NCBI RefSeq assembly: GCF_021378075.1
Contig: NZ_JAJUOS010000005.1
Span: 62,001-126,000 of the forward strand
Reading direction: 5' to 3'
Length of the DNA stretch: 64,000 nt
Source of the DNA: Rhodobacter flavimaris
GTDB lineage: Bacteria > Pseudomonadota > Alphaproteobacteria > Rhodobacterales > Rhodobacteraceae
The notes below the pieces were generated by a model, which saw nothing but the letters and a program-made list of their open reading frames with translations, was not told where the DNA came from and did not search any database. The position numbers and the translations under genes are program-made. Below, one piece after another: positions 62,740-64,000 of the stretch (position 1 is the stretch's first letter; the number at the start of each line of letters is the position of its first letter).

Positions 62740-64000
62740 CCCGGCCGAGATCCTGATTGGCGGTCGGTGGCTGCCCACCGCCGAACACCTGCCGGTCGAG
62801 AACCCCTCGACCGGGGAGACCATCGCCGAGATCGCGCGCGGCACGCCCGCTGATATCGACGCGGCCGTCGCGGCGGCACAAGGCGCGCTTGCGGGCGACT
62901 GGGGCGCGCTGACCGCGGCTGCACGCGGGCGCGTCCTCATGCGCATGTCCGGGCTGGTGCTGGAGCATGCCGAGGCGCTGGCGCAGGCCGAGGCGCTCGA
63001 CGTTGGCAAGCCGCTGAAACAGGCGCGCGCCGATGTGGTGGCGTTGGCGCGGTATCTGGAGTTCTACGGCGGCGCGGCGGACAAGGTGATGGGCGAAACC
63101 ATCCCCTATCTGAACGGCTACACCGCCTACACGCTGCGTGAACCGCATGGCGTGACGGCGCATATCGTGCCCTGGAACTACCCGATGCAGATCGTTGGCC
63201 GCTCGGTCGGGGCGGCACTGGCGATGGGCAATGCCGCCGTGCTGAAACCCGCCGAGGAAGCCTCGCTGACCGCGCTCGCCTTCGGGCGGATCGCCTGCGC
63301 GGCGGGCCTGCCCGCGGGTGCGCTGAATATCGTGACGGGTCTGGGCGAGGAAGCGGGGGCGGCGCTGTCCTTGCACCCCGGCATCAACCACCTCAGCTTT
63401 ACCGGCTCGGTCGCCGTTGGGCAGATGATCCAGGCGGCAACGGCGGCGAATGTCGTGCCGGTGACGCTGGAACTGGGCGGCAAGTCGCCCCAACTGGTGT
63501 TTGCGGATGCAGACCTCGACCGGGCGCTGCCTTTCCTCGTCAACGCAGGTATTCAGAACGCGGGCCAGACCTGTTCTGCCGCCTCGCGCATCCTAGTCGA
63601 GCGCAGCCGCTATGACGAGGTCGTCACCCGCATGGCCGAGGCCTACCGCTCCCTGCGCGTGGGGCCTGCACTGGCCGATCTCGACCTCGGGCCGCTGATC
63701 TCGGGGCGGCAAAAGCAGATCGTCGAAGGCTATCTGGCGCTGGCCGCCGATCTCGAGATTGCGGCGCGCGGGCAGGTCGTGGCCGATGCGCCTGCGGGAG
63801 GGCATTACTTCGCCCCCACCCTGATCGCGGGCGGGCATGGCGCGCATCGCCTCGCACAAGAGGAAATCTTCGGCCCCGCGCAGCTTGTCATCCCCTTCGA
63901 GGGCGAAGATGAAGCGACCGCTATCGCCAATGGCACCGATTACGGGCTGGTCGCTTCGGTTTGGTCTGAAAGCGGGCCGCGCGCGATGCGCATGGCCAAG
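62720..64000 (+). CDS. aldehyde dehydrogenase family protein (3' end beyond window)
   Basis: 427 codons are visible and the frame remains open at the window edge. NAD(P)+-dependent ALDH: VPWNYPMQ, NAAVLKPAEEASLTA, LELGGKSP (catalytic E251) and NAGQTCSAASR (nucleophile C285). Resembles betaine-aldehyde/aminoaldehyde dehydrogenases. ATG 62720, with GGAGAG upstream, lies 20 bp inside the ATPase gene, so it is translationally coupled. An oxidation step for an amine- or peptide-derived aldehyde imported by the transporter is plausible. Confidence 0.9.
   Translation, partial: MQPLWFDPAEILIGGRWLPTAEHLPVENPSTGETIAEIARGTPADIDAAVAAAQGALAGDWGALTAAARGRVLMRMSGLVLEHAEALAQAEALDVGKPLKQARADVVALARYLEFYGGAADKVMGETIPYLNGYTAYTLREPHGVTAHIVPWNYPMQIVGRSVGAALAMGNAAVLKPAEEASLTALAFGRIACAAGLPAGALNIVTGLGEEAGAALSLHPGINHLSFTGSVAVGQMIQAATAANVVPVTLELGGKSPQLVFADADLDRALPFLVNAGIQNAGQTCSAASRILVERSRYDEVVTRMAEAYRSLRVGPALADLDLGPLISGRQKQIVEGYLALAADLEIAARGQVVADAPAGGHYFAPTLIAGGHGAHRLAQEEIFGPAQLVIPFEGEDEATAIANGTDYGLVASVWSESGPRAMRMAK

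Overview
The window is GC-rich, densely coded bacterial chromosome. Its gene content and order point to the Rhodobacterales (Paracoccaceae/Roseobacter-Rhodobacter group, Alphaproteobacteria). The strongest sign is petP-petR-petA-petB-petC, the arrangement known from Rhodobacter capsulatus, whose cytochrome b and Rieske proteins match very closely, heme- and cluster-ligand numbering included. Other typical companions are DUF2794, DUF1285, the MoxR/DUF58/DUF4159 cluster, an NDUFS6-like zinc-ribbon protein and a glcDEF operon. I see no rRNA, tRNA, CRISPR array, insertion sequence, integrase or phage gene. Sixty-four protein-coding genes are supported; both end genes are cut by the window edges. 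No stretch longer than about 300 bases lacks a gene.

Layout. 1-2.3 kb: a gene tail, a DMT exporter, a 63-residue protein and ilvE. 2.4-6.7 kb: petPR-petABC (cytochrome bc1 and its regulators). 6.8-10 kb: a NYN-domain protein, then tetR-gst-aroC on the minus strand. 10.1-13.4 kb: a TPP riboswitch and thiBPQ (thiamine import). 13.5-19.6 kb: glutathione-dependent formaldehyde dehydrogenase, two I78-like lipoproteins, a class II cytochrome c, DUF2794, NlpC/P60 with an M17 peptidase, and a carbonic anhydrase. 19.6-25.2 kb (minus): DUF4139 protein, asd, two glycosyltransferases and an MFS carrier. 25.3-28.3 kb: a one-domain ModE-like regulator and modABC. 28.3-33.6 kb (minus): Hsp20, a trypsin-like protease and glcFED (glycolate oxidase). 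33.7-41.1 kb: DUF599, then a translationally coupled minus-strand MoxR/DUF58/DUF4159/large membrane protein operon. 41.2-47.5 kb: DUF1285, hydroxypyruvate isomerase, a CDF metal exporter, DUF2798, polA, zinc-ribbon and HIT proteins. 47.5-52 kb: a GT14-like glycosyltransferase divergent from a sulfotransferase, a structured intergenic element, and panCB. 52.2-64 kb: a family 5 peptide-binding protein, a cupin, an L,D-transpeptidase, a phytase-like esterase with a Pho-box-like upstream region, a GYD protein, a creatinase, and an ABC permease-permease-ATPase-aldehyde dehydrogenase operon.

How the genes work together. The best-defined units are respiration (bc1), thiamine salvage under riboswitch control, molybdate uptake with an operator-like palindrome across the modA promoter, C2 metabolism (glcDEF plus hydroxypyruvate isomerase), pantothenate synthesis (panBC), and a possible nitrogen-scavenging block (creatinase, Dpp-type transporter, aldehyde dehydrogenase). 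I found no single clearly unprecedented multigene system. The most interesting unexplained signals are regulatory or structural: a shared TTGCGCA motif upstream of ilvE/petP and petA; a family of GC-rich intergenic hairpin repeats, two copies of which form a 263-bp inverted composite at 50.05-50.31 kb with a perfect 13-bp hairpin and an 8-codon reading frame inside; and the Pho-box-like array.
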